From: an uncultured Geobacter sp.
GTDB taxonomy: Bacteria > Desulfobacterota > Desulfuromonadia > Geobacterales > Geobacteraceae
DNA length: 64,000 bases
Direction: 5' to 3'
NCBI GenBank assembly: GCA_903915655.1
Contig: CAIWTU010000081.1
Coordinates: forward strand, 62,001 to 126,000
Shown here: in pieces, positions 55,707 through 64,000 of the stretch
Position numbering within the stretch: position 1 is the first letter of the stretch
Layout of the letters: each line of letters begins with the position of its first letter
Notes under the pieces: model-generated
The model's database searches: none
The model's input: only the letters and a program-made list of their open reading frames with translations
Told to the model about the DNA's origin: nothing
Made by a program: the position numbers and the translations under genes

Positions 55707-56173
55707 ATTCACTTATTACTCAATCACTCTGCATGGCTGGCATCTTGGCGCTTTGCGCCGGCTGCTCACACGAATCCTGGACAAACGTCGAAGAAACAAC
55801 CCGGCTACCGTCCATCGCAGCGCCCATCCTGGCACCTGTTAACTGGGTAGCCAAGGCAGGCAGGGCTGTCACCAGCAAGTCGTCGGAATCGTCGGATACG
55901 GATAGAGGCAAGCAGTTTGTCCTGTCGCGAAGAGTTATGGATGACTTCAGCAACGACGGGAAATTCATGGAAGAGTTGCTAGCAGTGCAGAGCCGATTCC
56001 GTGCCCAGGACTGGGGTGCTGTTTCGCCAGAGCAACTACAGGCCAACAGCAGTTCCAATCATGGCAAAGGATCTGTCGGTCGATATCCGATCGGAAGCAA
56101 GGGAGCAGCCATCATCATCACGGACGAAGGGTCCGAATTCAAGGTGCGATATGAGGATGAACCTGAGCAATAA
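55703..56173 (+). CDS. Putative lipoprotein inside the transfer operon
   Basis: A 156-residue protein with a lipoprotein signal (lipobox LCAGC near residue 20). It then has a polar, Ser-rich body without a recognised domain. It lies between traW and traU with overlaps at both ends, so it is translated as part of the operon. Its role is unknown; it could replace a missing accessory such as an exclusion lipoprotein, which is speculative. Confidence 0.65.
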   Translation: MNSLITQSLCMAGILALCAGCSHESWTNVEETTRLPSIAAPILAPVNWVAKAGRAVTSKSSESSDTDRGKQFVLSRRVMDDFSNDGKFMEELLAVQSRFRAQDWGAVSPEQLQANSSSNHGKGSVGRYPIGSKGAAIIITDEGSEFKVRYEDEPEQ

Positions 56174-57179
56174 CATAACTATCATAGCATTGGTCACGCT
56201 TTTTCTGACAGTACCGGTTGCCTACGGGGCAGGTGGAGCCTGCAAGGGTAAGGTGCTCAACCCGGTGACCGATATTTGCTGGCAGTGCATGTTCCCGGTG
56301 AAGATGGGGAGCGTCTCCTACGGCAATGGCGCCGAGCCGGCTCCAGGCAACATTACCTCGCCGGTCTGTGCCTGTCCGGACAGCAAAGGGATACTGATCC
56401 TTGGCGTGTCAACCGCGTTTTGGGAGCATGCCCGACTGATCGAGACGGTCAAGGACCCGTTCTGTTTCCCGGTCATGGGCACTGGCATGACCAACCCGAA
56501 ACCCGGCTTCTCTTCAGGCGAGATTCGTAGCAAGGAGTATGGCGATTCGGACTTTGCCTTCCAGCAGGCTCATTACTTCTACTTCCCGGCCTGGTCAATC
56601 CTGAAACTGTTCATGGATTTCCCCTGCGCCGAGAACCGGGCGTTCGACCTGGCCTACATGACGGAAGTGGACCCGATGTGGAACGATGACAGTCTGTCGT
56701 TCATCATAAACCCGGAGGCACTCCTGTTCGGCAATCCGGTGTCGCAGTTGGCGTGCGTTGCCGACAGCGTGGGAGCAACCATGTCCTACCCAATCGATCC
56801 CCTGTTCTGGTGCATGGGTAGTTGGGGATCGTTCTACCCCCTTTCGGGGAGCATGATCGAGAACAACCCCTTCAATGTGAATGCGGGCTTGGCGGCCCGG
56901 ATGCTGTTCAAGCTCGGGCGAGAGACGCTCCTCTATGATACCGGCATCAACCAGTGCGCCAGTGCCGGGGTCGTGACACCGATTCTCGTCAAAAGCAATT
57001 ACCGGCTCCAGATAGCAAGACCGGTACGGGGAAACGACTGCATACCCATTGGCAGGCCGTCGCTGATTTGGGGGACTGCGAAGAATCCACCCTTCGGCAC
57101 AACCAACACCTCACCGGATAATTTTCTCTGGTCACTGACACGAAGGAGGGTCTGTTGCGTCGGCTATGCGCTCAATTGA
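56151..57179 (+). CDS. traU: Type-F conjugation protein TraU
   Basis: A 342-residue exported protein close to F TraU (330). Signal peptide, then CKGKVLNPVTDICWQCMFPVKMG, CACPD, and many conserved Cys and Trp residues (SPIDPLFWCMGSWGSFYPLSG-like block). The ATG at 56151 gives a proper signal peptide and overlaps the lipoprotein gene by 23 bases. Needed for DNA transfer more than for pilus extension in F. Confidence 0.94.
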   Translation: MRMNLSNNITIIALVTLFLTVPVAYGAGGACKGKVLNPVTDICWQCMFPVKMGSVSYGNGAEPAPGNITSPVCACPDSKGILILGVSTAFWEHARLIETVKDPFCFPVMGTGMTNPKPGFSSGEIRSKEYGDSDFAFQQAHYFYFPAWSILKLFMDFPCAENRAFDLAYMTEVDPMWNDDSLSFIINPEALLFGNPVSQLACVADSVGATMSYPIDPLFWCMGSWGSFYPLSGSMIENNPFNVNAGLAARMLFKLGRETLLYDTGINQCASAGVVTPILVKSNYRLQIARPVRGNDCIPIGRPSLIWGTAKNPPFGTTNTSPDNFLWSLTRRRVCCVGYALN

Positions 57180-58141
57180 TGTCCTGTTTATTTATCGCTG
57201 CACCCTGGACGGTATCTGCTGCCGGTAATCCTGGATATATCACTACCCCCGATACCTGCTGCATCGTGGACAAGATCGTCGAGGATACGGTTTATCTCAA
57301 TAAAGTGGGCATGTGTAGCGGCAAACCCGGCAGAGCCTTCATCCAGACGAAGCTTAAAAAGGTGAAGGTCGTTGTGGATGGAAAAGCGTGGAAGGAGACT
57401 GACGTGGAAGGCCTGAGTGTGTCAGATCTTGCCAATACCCTGGCCAAGGCCGACCAAATCGCAGAGCGATTGACAGTTCCCAAAAACCGCAATGAACGCG
57501 AAATGTCGGATTTGGCCGGAACGCTTGATTTCTATTACCACTCGGATGAATTCCAGCTGCGCGTATTGAGTGAGACGGAACGAATCAAGACTGAAGTCTT
57601 TGGGGACAAGGTCACCAGCTACTACGCGGATAAGGCCAAACAGGAAAGCAAAGGGAAGCTCAGCAACTCCGAACGAATCTATGTTTTCGTTTCCTCCGCC
57701 ATGCCGCTCCACACGATCAGAAACTATGCCGCTGCGGTGTCCCGCCTAGGAGATCCGAACGTCACCCTCGTCATGCGCGGGTTCATCGATGGGATGACGA
57801 CGATCCAGCCGACCATCAGCTTCATCGCCTCAGTACTGCTGCGTGACCAGTCGTGCCGCCCACAGGAAGGAGAATGCGAGATGGTACCGGCAAGCCTGGC
57901 GGTAGATCCCCTGTTGTTCCGGCGGTACCAGATTGACCGGGTACCCGCCGTGGTTTATGCCCGAGGGCTCAAAGCTGAGGATGCCGGCTTGAGTGAAGGT
58001 GATTCCAAGAATGCCACTATTGCGGATTTCCATACGGCGTACGGCGATGCCCGCCTGGAATATCTGCTTGATCAGATCCAGAGGGAAACAGGATCGCAGT
58101 CCCTGGCCGCTTTGCTTTCCACTCCGGCAAACAGAAACTGA
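57155..58141 (+). CDS. trbC: Type-F conjugation pilus assembly protein TrbC
   Basis: A 328-residue periplasmic protein with the type-F TrbC domain: IYVFVSSAMPLHTIRNYAAAV, TLVMRGFIDGM, then VDPLLFRRYQIDRVPAVVYA, which resembles a thioredoxin fold without the active cysteines. The N-terminal third carries extra Cys. A TTG start is supported by AAGGAGG five bases ahead. It follows TraU, as in F, and overlaps its end by 25 bases. Confidence 0.9.
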   Translation: MRRLCAQLMSCLFIAAPWTVSAAGNPGYITTPDTCCIVDKIVEDTVYLNKVGMCSGKPGRAFIQTKLKKVKVVVDGKAWKETDVEGLSVSDLANTLAKADQIAERLTVPKNRNEREMSDLAGTLDFYYHSDEFQLRVLSETERIKTEVFGDKVTSYYADKAKQESKGKLSNSERIYVFVSSAMPLHTIRNYAAAVSRLGDPNVTLVMRGFIDGMTTIQPTISFIASVLLRDQSCRPQEGECEMVPASLAVDPLLFRRYQIDRVPAVVYARGLKAEDAGLSEGDSKNATIADFHTAYGDARLEYLLDQIQRETGSQSLAALLSTPANRN

Positions 58142-58164
58142 ATAAGGAAAGAGGGAACATACGC

Positions 58165-58557
58165 ATGAATGATGAAACCAGCATGGAGACAAACATCTCT
58201 CAGGAGACTGAAGACAACAAGGATGCCGTTTCGGTACCTAAAGAGTATCCCAAAAAGCATCCCAAACAGCATCCAAGTCTTGTTTCCATGATAGCGATCT
58301 GTGTGGTGGTCTCTATAGGAGCATCTTTGGCCACCATAGTTGGCTATGACCGATGGTTCGCGCAGAAGGTAGTTGCAGTCGATATCAAGGGGTACATCGC
58401 TCAGCAGCGGGACAACTATCTGGCCGGCAAACTGAATGATGACGAATTGAAGAAGAGTTTCGACCGACTGGAAAACGTCATCACGGCAATTCCAAAGAAC
58501 CGGGTGATCATCATGGGTGACGCGGTGGTACGCAATGCCGAAACCGTTAAACCTTGA
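58165..58557 (+). CDS. TrbI-type conjugation protein
   Basis: A 130-residue inner-membrane protein with a charged N-terminus rich in Lys, Pro and His, one hydrophobic helix (about residues 39-60) and a periplasmic domain that ends in VITAIPKNRVIIMGDAVV. The length equals F TrbI (128). F TrbI affects pilus outgrowth and retraction. Confidence 0.8.
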   Translation: MNDETSMETNISQETEDNKDAVSVPKEYPKKHPKQHPSLVSMIAICVVVSIGASLATIVGYDRWFAQKVVAVDIKGYIAQQRDNYLAGKLNDDELKKSFDRLENVITAIPKNRVIIMGDAVVRNAETVKP

Positions 58558-59029
58558 TTTCCATAACTGGCGGCTCTGGCTGGCTATCACTTGCCTGATA
58601 GTTGCGGGAACTCTGATCCCCTACAAGTTCAGTGTCACTCTCACGCCTTCTCTCAAGCACCGGATCTACTGGCTCACGCGTAACCCGGACAAGGTGGTGA
58701 GGGGTGATTACGTACTGTTTCACCATAAGGAATTTGCGGCCAAGGTTGGTATGAAAAAGTCGGAGGAGATGCTGAAAGTCATCGGCTGCAACGAAGGGGA
58801 TCAGCTCACCGTCGATGCTGAGAAGAAGTTCTACTGCAACGGCGAGTATTTGGTCCGGGCCAAAGACATCTCACTGAAGGGTGAACCACTGCAGCACTTC
58901 GTCTTCAATGGTCAAATCCCCAAGGGAGTCATGTTCGTCATGGGACAGCACAAGGACAGCTACGACTCCCGCTATTTCGGTTTCGTGGACAAGAACCGCA
59001 TCCTGGCGAAAGCCTACCCGATCTTTTGA
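58535..59029 (+). CDS. S26-family signal peptidase (TraF/TrhF type)
   Basis: About 164 residues. One N-terminal membrane helix (WLAITCLIVAGTLIP), then the serine-lysine catalytic pair of S26 peptidases: Ser in LTPSLKHRIYWL and Lys in LKVIGCNEGD. The block GVMFVMGQHKDSYDSRYFG is the usual C-terminal signature. In related elements such an enzyme trims the pilin precursor or cyclises pilin. It starts at ATG 58535 or an upstream GTG (58517), overlapping trbI. Confidence 0.87.
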   Translation: MPKPLNLDFHNWRLWLAITCLIVAGTLIPYKFSVTLTPSLKHRIYWLTRNPDKVVRGDYVLFHHKEFAAKVGMKKSEEMLKVIGCNEGDQLTVDAEKKFYCNGEYLVRAKDISLKGEPLQHFVFNGQIPKGVMFVMGQHKDSYDSRYFGFVDKNRILAKAYPIF

Positions 59030-59039
59030 GAGGAATTCC

Positions 59040-59291
59040 GTGCCCATTGAGAAACTCAACCCCCTGCATTACATGGGGCCGGCTGCATATACCGGCTTCT
59101 GGCAGAAACTCTTCGCGACACTGCTCTACGGTTTCTGGGGGCGTTTCTTCTTCGTTGCCCTCGTGGTCTCGGCCTTCTGGGTTGGAGTCCGACAGCGGAA
59201 TCCGACCTTGGCTGCCATCTGTCTGCTGCTGGCGGCAATCGTAGCCTATGGCGGCGGAATCATGAACCTGATCAGATCGTTCACGGGATAG
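59040..59291 (+). CDS. Small membrane protein of the transfer operon
   Basis: An 83-residue protein starting with GTG behind GAGGAATT. It has two hydrophobic helices (FFFVALVVSAFWVGV and LAAICLLLAAIVAYGGGIM). Not recognised. Position between the signal peptidase and a larger membrane protein suggests an accessory of the secretion complex. Confidence 0.65.
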   Translation: MPIEKLNPLHYMGPAAYTGFWQKLFATLLYGFWGRFFFVALVVSAFWVGVRQRNPTLAAICLLLAAIVAYGGGIMNLIRSFTG

Positions 59292-59299
59292 GAGAGAAC

Positions 59300-60040
59300 G
59301 TGTCGAAGGATAGTAACAGCACTCCGGATATCATGCCGGTACCGCCAAGCAATGAGATCCACCCGCGAGGACTCCTGGAGGCAATCTCTTACATCGATCA
59401 GAACTTCGCCAACGAACTGGGGGGTTGCATGATCAAGTCCCGCTTCCTGACCACCAAGCAGCGACTTGAATTTATGGAGGTGGGATTCAGGAGTTCATTT
59501 GCCTCGGGGATAGTTTCGGCATTTCTGACTCCTGTTGCCATAGGGGTGATCGAACAGTACATCCCCATGTTCGGTGACCCGTCGCCGACCTTCTTCGACA
59601 AGTTCAGCGCCTTCCTGTTGGCGCTGGGGTTCTCCTTGGGCTACGCCATCTTCATGGCGAAGGCCTCCACGTGCTTCATCGGCGAGTACACACGTGCCAT
59701 GGTGCTAAACCTCCTGGGCGGAATGATCTTCGGGGCCATCGTCAAGGCGATTGTGGCCTTCATTGCCTTCCATTTCCTCTATTTCAAAATCTTCACAGAC
59801 AATAATGTGGTGTGGGCAGTGACCAAGCTCTACTACACCAAGACCTCTCAAGGCACCGTTACCTCGATATATAACTGGGTCCAGGGATTCAAGGGGATCT
59901 TCCTCATTTCCGCCTACTTTGTCCTGATTTCCACGGCGGTGTTCATCATCATTCCCATTATCGCCATGCTGGTCGCATGGAGGCGCAACCGTAAACTGAT
60001 CGCTGCAGGAGTAGTACATGTCGATACGGACAGTATCTAG
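59300..60040 (+). CDS. Polytopic membrane protein of the transfer operon
   Basis: A 246-residue protein with about four membrane segments after a ~65-residue cytoplasmic N-terminus, ending in a basic tail (WRRNRKLIAAG). It is not recognised. It begins with GTG eight bases after the previous stop, and its end overlaps traG by 23 bases. It takes the place where F has trbB-traH, but has no similarity to TraH. Confidence 0.68.
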   Translation: MSKDSNSTPDIMPVPPSNEIHPRGLLEAISYIDQNFANELGGCMIKSRFLTTKQRLEFMEVGFRSSFASGIVSAFLTPVAIGVIEQYIPMFGDPSPTFFDKFSAFLLALGFSLGYAIFMAKASTCFIGEYTRAMVLNLLGGMIFGAIVKAIVAFIAFHFLYFKIFTDNNVVWAVTKLYYTKTSQGTVTSIYNWVQGFKGIFLISAYFVLISTAVFIIIPIIAMLVAWRRNRKLIAAGVVHVDTDSI

Positions 60041-63000
60041 GCTCATTCTTACGGCACTCTTGGTGCTCATCCCAACCATGGCTTTGGCTCTGGACATGGA
60101 GTTCTATGTCTGGGGTGGCCATGACGCCGTGGTGAACGCTTTCGGCAAGCTGGCGCTGATCTTCGGTGACAATGCTTACAAATCGCTCTATTTCGTGGTC
60201 ATCACCGCCGGGCTCTTCTTTGGCGGGGTGACGGTCTTTGCCAAGTCGCTTGGAACTGCCAACGGCTCAGTCATGACCTGGATCGTGCCGACCCTGATCG
60301 GCGTCATGGTCTATCTCGCTCTGGTCGTCCCCAAGGGGACAATTCACGTGTACGACCCGGTCTTCAACAAGAACCAGGCGGTGGGCGGAATACCGGACGG
60401 TGTTGTGGCAGTGGCCGGTATCCTGAACAAGATCGAGCGGGGTCTGGTGGATATCGTCACCACTGCCGGTGATCCGTTAAACTACCAGACGCAGGCCGGT
60501 GGAAAAGGATTCCTGGGTCTCGCCCAACTCACCAGCATTCCCCTGTCAGCAGTGGACAGCAATCTGGACGCCTCCATGCGGCGCTATGTCAAGGATTGCG
60601 TTTCCTACGCTCTGATGAATCCCAATGCCAACCTTACGGTGGATGAGCTGAGGAAGACCACCACCAACTTTGTTGGCTCCCTGGACAAGGCGGTCAACCC
60701 GGCCATCTGGACGGTCTACTTCAATGCCGCCAACCCGCAGGGCCAAGCGCTTACCTGTACTGATTCCTGGACCAACATAAAGGCGGCGCTCACCCCGGCC
60801 AATCTGGGAAAGAATATCGAATCGGTTTGCGCCAATCTTGGTTACGACGTTACTGATGCCGCCGCTTTGACCCAGTGCAAGACGGTTCTGAATAACGTCA
60901 ATGCTGGAACCGGCCTCGGAGCTGCGAGCATAGATGACTTTCTGAAGCAGGCCTACGTCTCCCAGCGACTGGAGGAGATATTCCGCAGCGGCAATGCTGC
61001 CGGTGCCACCAATTATCAATTCCTGCTTAGCGCTTCCGGTGCCATGAAGTCAGCCAACGAGTGGTTGCCGATCATGAAGGCGGCGCTAACCGCCATTGCA
61101 GTGGGGCTGCTGCCGTTTCTGGCACTCTTCATACCCACGCCGCTGATCGGCAAGGCTGTGGGAATCATCGCCGGCTTTTTCATCTGGCTGACTGCCTGGG
61201 GTGTCACCGATGCCATCGTGCATCAGTTTGCCGTCGACTACGCAAACCAGGCTTATGAGATGGTGCGGCAGAACAAGCTGGGGATGGATGCTCTCTATTT
61301 CTTCCCCGATCAGACCGTAAAAATCCTCGGCATGTTCGGCACTCTCCGGATGAGCGGGATGATGCTGGCTACAGTTATTACCGGGATGTTGATCCGGTTC
61401 GGCGGGCACGCCATGGCAATGATGGCCGGGGGGATGGTCAATCAGGTGCAATCGGCTGGCAGCCGGGCGGCACACGAGGTGGAAGATCCAGCCGGCAGGG
61501 CTTCTGCCATGCAACGCAATGTCTCCGCTATGCCGACTCAAGCCTGGAGCAATGAGCACAGTTTTCAGGCCAGACAGGCGCAATCGCTGGTCGGTATGTC
61601 GGCCAAGACCACGGCGTCGAGCGATATGATCCGGGACTTCGGGATGGAGTTTTCGAGCAGGATCTCCGCCGATAGCGAGATTGGGAGGTCAATCGGTTTC
61701 GGTGGAAGTGGTAGGGCCATGCGTGAGGGTGGTCTGTCATCTGCCTACGAATTGAAATCATTTGATGGCCGACTGGGTCTCGACAAGTCGGCTGCAACCA
61801 AGGATGTTGTTTCAGGCAGCTATGGTGGCGACACTCTGGCATTTGCCAAAATGGGAGTTGCCAATGACCGGGCCTTGGCAAATGTCTTTGGTTCCGGTGA
61901 AAACTACTCTGACTTCCTGACTGCCAACATGGACAAGAGTGTCGGGCAACTGCAGGGGGAGATGGGTGCTTATGCCGCTGCCAGGTCATTGGGTTTCACT
62001 GGAAATTGGCGAGATTTCCATGCCATGCGTTCTGAGGTTTCGGCCCTTGGGGACTTTGCCAATGCCGATGCGGTGAACAGGATTGCCGATAACTACGGGA
62101 TCTCTTCCGGACAGCTCATGCAGATGAACGCCCAGTTCCAGCAGAGCAAGCACGCTTCGGAGGTAACCGGGCTCTCGAATCAAATGGGCGGTCCGGTTGC
62201 TGCCGGCACGGAAGTTGGCCATGTCTTGGCAACGGAAACCGGTGGCAAGATCCAGGGAATCTATGCAGGTGGTGGTTACGACAACTATCAGCAGCTCACT
62301 AGCAATGATGTTTCAGGGAGGATCGCCCGCAATCAACTGGTCCACGCAGCAGCGGACCAGATGGTTGGCCGGATTGCTCCGCAACTCCAGAACGATCCGG
62401 AGATGTACCAGAACGGCCATCTGACCGAACGGGGATTTGCCGAAATGCAGAAGGCGATGGAAGGGCAGAATATTAACTTCACGACATCTGACGGCAAGAG
62501 TGCTGTCAATGTCGGCATGGATGGCGGGATTGTCAACTCGTCTGATTCCGGCACCGTTGCCAAAGGTGACAGAGGACAGGCTCTTGAAATGCAGAAGCAA
62601 CTTCGTGCTTCCGGCTTCCAGAGTGCTGCAGCCCATGTCGCCAAGCTGTCCGGCCAGGCATTTGACTACAAGGCTGATTACGACCGGAACGGTAACCTCG
62701 CGTCATTTGCCGTTGATCAGGGTGGCCGGGTGCAGAAGTTTGATCTCGGTCAGAGTAAAACCGGGACTGATATCGAGCGTCTGGATCGGAACGTGTCGAC
62801 CACAGACAAGGGGCTGCGCAAGACAGTCGGGGACTTCATCAAAACTGGTTACGAGAACCAATCCCTGAATGTCTCGCGCAAATCCGGCAGCTACATGATT
62901 CAGGCCGGCGGCAAGCAGATGATGGTCAATGGCGACTGGTATTACGCCAAGAATGAGAAAACCGGCAATATGGAGGTAGTCGGAGGTTCATTCTCCAACG

Positions 63001-63626
63001 GGCTTGACGGTAATGTCCTTATGTACGCCAAGGACAAGGATGGCAACCTGCACTACTCCCAGGTTCAGGGAAAGATGGACAAGAGCGGGAATCTTATTGC
63101 TGGGCAGCGTTCCGAAATCACTGAGGATCAGTTTGTTCAGTCGTCACAGCAGGGAGCGGCGGTTGTCAGTACCAGGTCTGGTGGTGGTATTACCGGGAGT
63201 ATCCGTGCCGATGGCGGGGTCAAGGCGGATTATTCGAGTTCGCAGGTGGTTGGGACTAGGGTTGAATCCAAGCAGAATCTGGCTGGGAGTGCAGCTACTC
63301 AGGAATTCAGAGAAGGACGCTCTATTGATGCAGGCACGGCAGCCACTACGATTGCAGTTGGGCAGGGAGCACTGCATGAGACGGCAGGAATAGTTGGGGA
63401 TGTTGCAAAGACGGTTGGCCCTTATAAAGCTGCAGTTACAAAGCGAGAAGAAGCAGCTAACGCTGCTGCAAGCGCGGCTGATCGTGAGATCATGAATACC
63501 GCTGAGCAGCAAGCTCGAAATGTTCAACAGCAGGTGCAAAGAACCAGCAAAATTCTACAACACCAGAGCAAAACCTCGCCACTCCCTAGAGGCGGTGGAC
63601 CACAGCCACGAGGCACTAGGAGGTAA
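60018..63626 (+). CDS. traG: Type-F conjugation protein TraG
   Basis: A 1202-residue inner-membrane protein. Several N-terminal membrane segments form the TraG_N domain (MEFYVWGGHDAVVNAFGKLAL, then VVKAF-like helices, up to about residue 480). A long, largely hydrophilic periplasmic C-terminus is rich in Gly, Ser and Gln. In F, TraG aids pilus assembly with its N-terminus and mating-pair stabilisation plus entry exclusion with its C-terminus. F TraG has 938 residues, so the C-terminal part here is longer. Confidence 0.92.
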   Translation: MSIRTVSRLILTALLVLIPTMALALDMEFYVWGGHDAVVNAFGKLALIFGDNAYKSLYFVVITAGLFFGGVTVFAKSLGTANGSVMTWIVPTLIGVMVYLALVVPKGTIHVYDPVFNKNQAVGGIPDGVVAVAGILNKIERGLVDIVTTAGDPLNYQTQAGGKGFLGLAQLTSIPLSAVDSNLDASMRRYVKDCVSYALMNPNANLTVDELRKTTTNFVGSLDKAVNPAIWTVYFNAANPQGQALTCTDSWTNIKAALTPANLGKNIESVCANLGYDVTDAAALTQCKTVLNNVNAGTGLGAASIDDFLKQAYVSQRLEEIFRSGNAAGATNYQFLLSASGAMKSANEWLPIMKAALTAIAVGLLPFLALFIPTPLIGKAVGIIAGFFIWLTAWGVTDAIVHQFAVDYANQAYEMVRQNKLGMDALYFFPDQTVKILGMFGTLRMSGMMLATVITGMLIRFGGHAMAMMAGGMVNQVQSAGSRAAHEVEDPAGRASAMQRNVSAMPTQAWSNEHSFQARQAQSLVGMSAKTTASSDMIRDFGMEFSSRISADSEIGRSIGFGGSGRAMREGGLSSAYELKSFDGRLGLDKSAATKDVVSGSYGGDTLAFAKMGVANDRALANVFGSGENYSDFLTANMDKSVGQLQGEMGAYAAARSLGFTGNWRDFHAMRSEVSALGDFANADAVNRIADNYGISSGQLMQMNAQFQQSKHASEVTGLSNQMGGPVAAGTEVGHVLATETGGKIQGIYAGGGYDNYQQLTSNDVSGRIARNQLVHAAADQMVGRIAPQLQNDPEMYQNGHLTERGFAEMQKAMEGQNINFTTSDGKSAVNVGMDGGIVNSSDSGTVAKGDRGQALEMQKQLRASGFQSAAAHVAKLSGQAFDYKADYDRNGNLASFAVDQGGRVQKFDLGQSKTGTDIERLDRNVSTTDKGLRKTVGDFIKTGYENQSLNVSRKSGSYMIQAGGKQMMVNGDWYYAKNEKTGNMEVVGGSFSNGLDGNVLMYAKDKDGNLHYSQVQGKMDKSGNLIAGQRSEITEDQFVQSSQQGAAVVSTRSGGGITGSIRADGGVKADYSSSQVVGTRVESKQNLAGSAATQEFREGRSIDAGTAATTIAVGQGALHETAGIVGDVAKTVGPYKAAVTKREEAANAAASAADREIMNTAEQQARNVQQQVQRTSKILQHQSKTSPLPRGGGPQPRGTRR

Positions 63627-63629
63627 TGT

Positions 63630-63968
63630 GTGATTGAAAAGATACTATTCGTTTCTGACGGGATCATTGCAATTATGGGGAATGGGTACACGGAAGAGGC
63701 CAAGACTTTTGCACAGGGTCTTAATCTCACCCTCATTGATGGCCGCAAACTCCGACAGATGATCGATGTTGCCAGCAAAACAATTGCTGTATCAGCACCC
63801 TCACCAGCTCCAACGCCCGCGCCGTCACAACCAGCAGCGACATCGCCTGTTTGTCCAAAGTGCAGTTCAGAAATGAAAAAACGCGTGGCACGCCAAGGTA
63901 CCAATGCTGGTAAGGAATTTTGGGGATGTGTTGCATATCCCAAGTGTAACGGTACTAAGCCGATATGA
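63630..63968 (+). CDS. Short protein: Mrr-like endonuclease tail plus topoisomerase-type zinc finger
   Basis: A 112-residue protein. Residues ~8-45 (GNGYTEEAKTFAQGLNLTLI, then DGRKLRQMI) match the last helices of the Mrr_cat restriction-endonuclease fold. A Pro/Ala/Ser linker follows, then a four-cysteine zinc ribbon: CPKCSSEM, and GKEFWGCVAYPKCNGTK. The catalytic D-x(n)-QxK core expected upstream is absent, so this is either a truncated gene kept as a DNA-binding protein or a normal short form. GTG start six bases after AGGAGG, translated right after traG. Confidence 0.75.
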   Translation: MIEKILFVSDGIIAIMGNGYTEEAKTFAQGLNLTLIDGRKLRQMIDVASKTIAVSAPSPAPTPAPSQPAATSPVCPKCSSEMKKRVARQGTNAGKEFWGCVAYPKCNGTKPI

Positions 63969-64000
63969 TCATTGATAAGAGCATGGCGGAATCTCAATGG

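Overview
The first 36 kb look like the chromosome of a Geobacter-type bacterium (Desulfuromonadia/Geobacterales). This is inferred from gene content and order, not from a database search. Supporting points are a phenylacetate-CoA ligase/ACT/branched-chain ABC transporter cluster, a stand-alone ferredoxin-like DAHP-synthase domain beside chorismate mutase, and a YlxR-L7Ae fusion inside a rimP-nusA-infB-rbfA-nrnA-truB-rpsO-pnp operon. The last 27.5 kb are a mobile element that starts at a tRNA-Gly gene and runs off the right edge. By eye the transfer genes are richer in G+C than the chromosomal part.

Chromosomal layout. 1-8.2 kb (+): end of a phenylacetate-CoA ligase, a double-ACT protein, two tandem binding proteins, livHMGF-type transporter genes and a second, complete ligase. 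8.5-11.7 kb (-): queD, queE, a creatininase-family hydrolase and a four-S1-domain protein. 11.9-15.2 kb (+): lytic transglycosylase, pgsA, nadB, chorismate mutase and the lone DAHP-synthase regulatory-type domain. 15.2-19.3 kb (-): site-2 protease, trpS, scpA, scpB, MEMO1-like protein. 19.4-21.4 kb (-): PII protein and glnA behind a sigma-54-like promoter. 21.5-36.1 kb (-): panE, a HAD phosphatase, sua5, dut, an M16 peptidase, and the long transcription/translation operon from rimP down to pnp.

Mobile element. A tRNA-Gly(GCC) gene with its own promoter and terminator marks the junction; a possible integrase tail lies just inside. Then, on the minus strand, come a type II partition module (parR, parM, and a 12-bp-period repeat array like a parC centromere), a protein with a HicB-like tail, a hypothetical protein, a small sigma-70-like factor, another hypothetical protein, and a TrfA-family replication initiator. 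Six 16-bp iterons overlap the end of the initiator gene. A 57-residue AlpA-like DNA-binding protein opens that operon. On the plus strand, a long F-type (MPF-F) type IV secretion operon runs from 41.9 kb to the end: OmpA-like protein, DsbC-like protein, pilin, TraL, TraE, TraK, TraB, TraV, TraC, two TraN-like cysteine-rich proteins (one of 1124 residues), TraW, a lipoprotein, TraU, TrbC, TrbI, an S26 signal peptidase, two membrane proteins and TraG. TraH, TraD, a relaxase and an intact integrase are not in the window.

The most notable observation is a near-identical motif of about 23 bp (ACCTGCCCCC, two pyrimidines, then TATAGAT and an AT-rich tail). It occurs three times, each in the same orientation and 32-48 bp ahead of a start codon: before parM, before alpA-trfA, and before the first transfer gene. 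This suggests that partition, replication/excision and conjugation share one control signal. The element also encodes its own sigma-like factor, an obvious but unproven candidate regulator.
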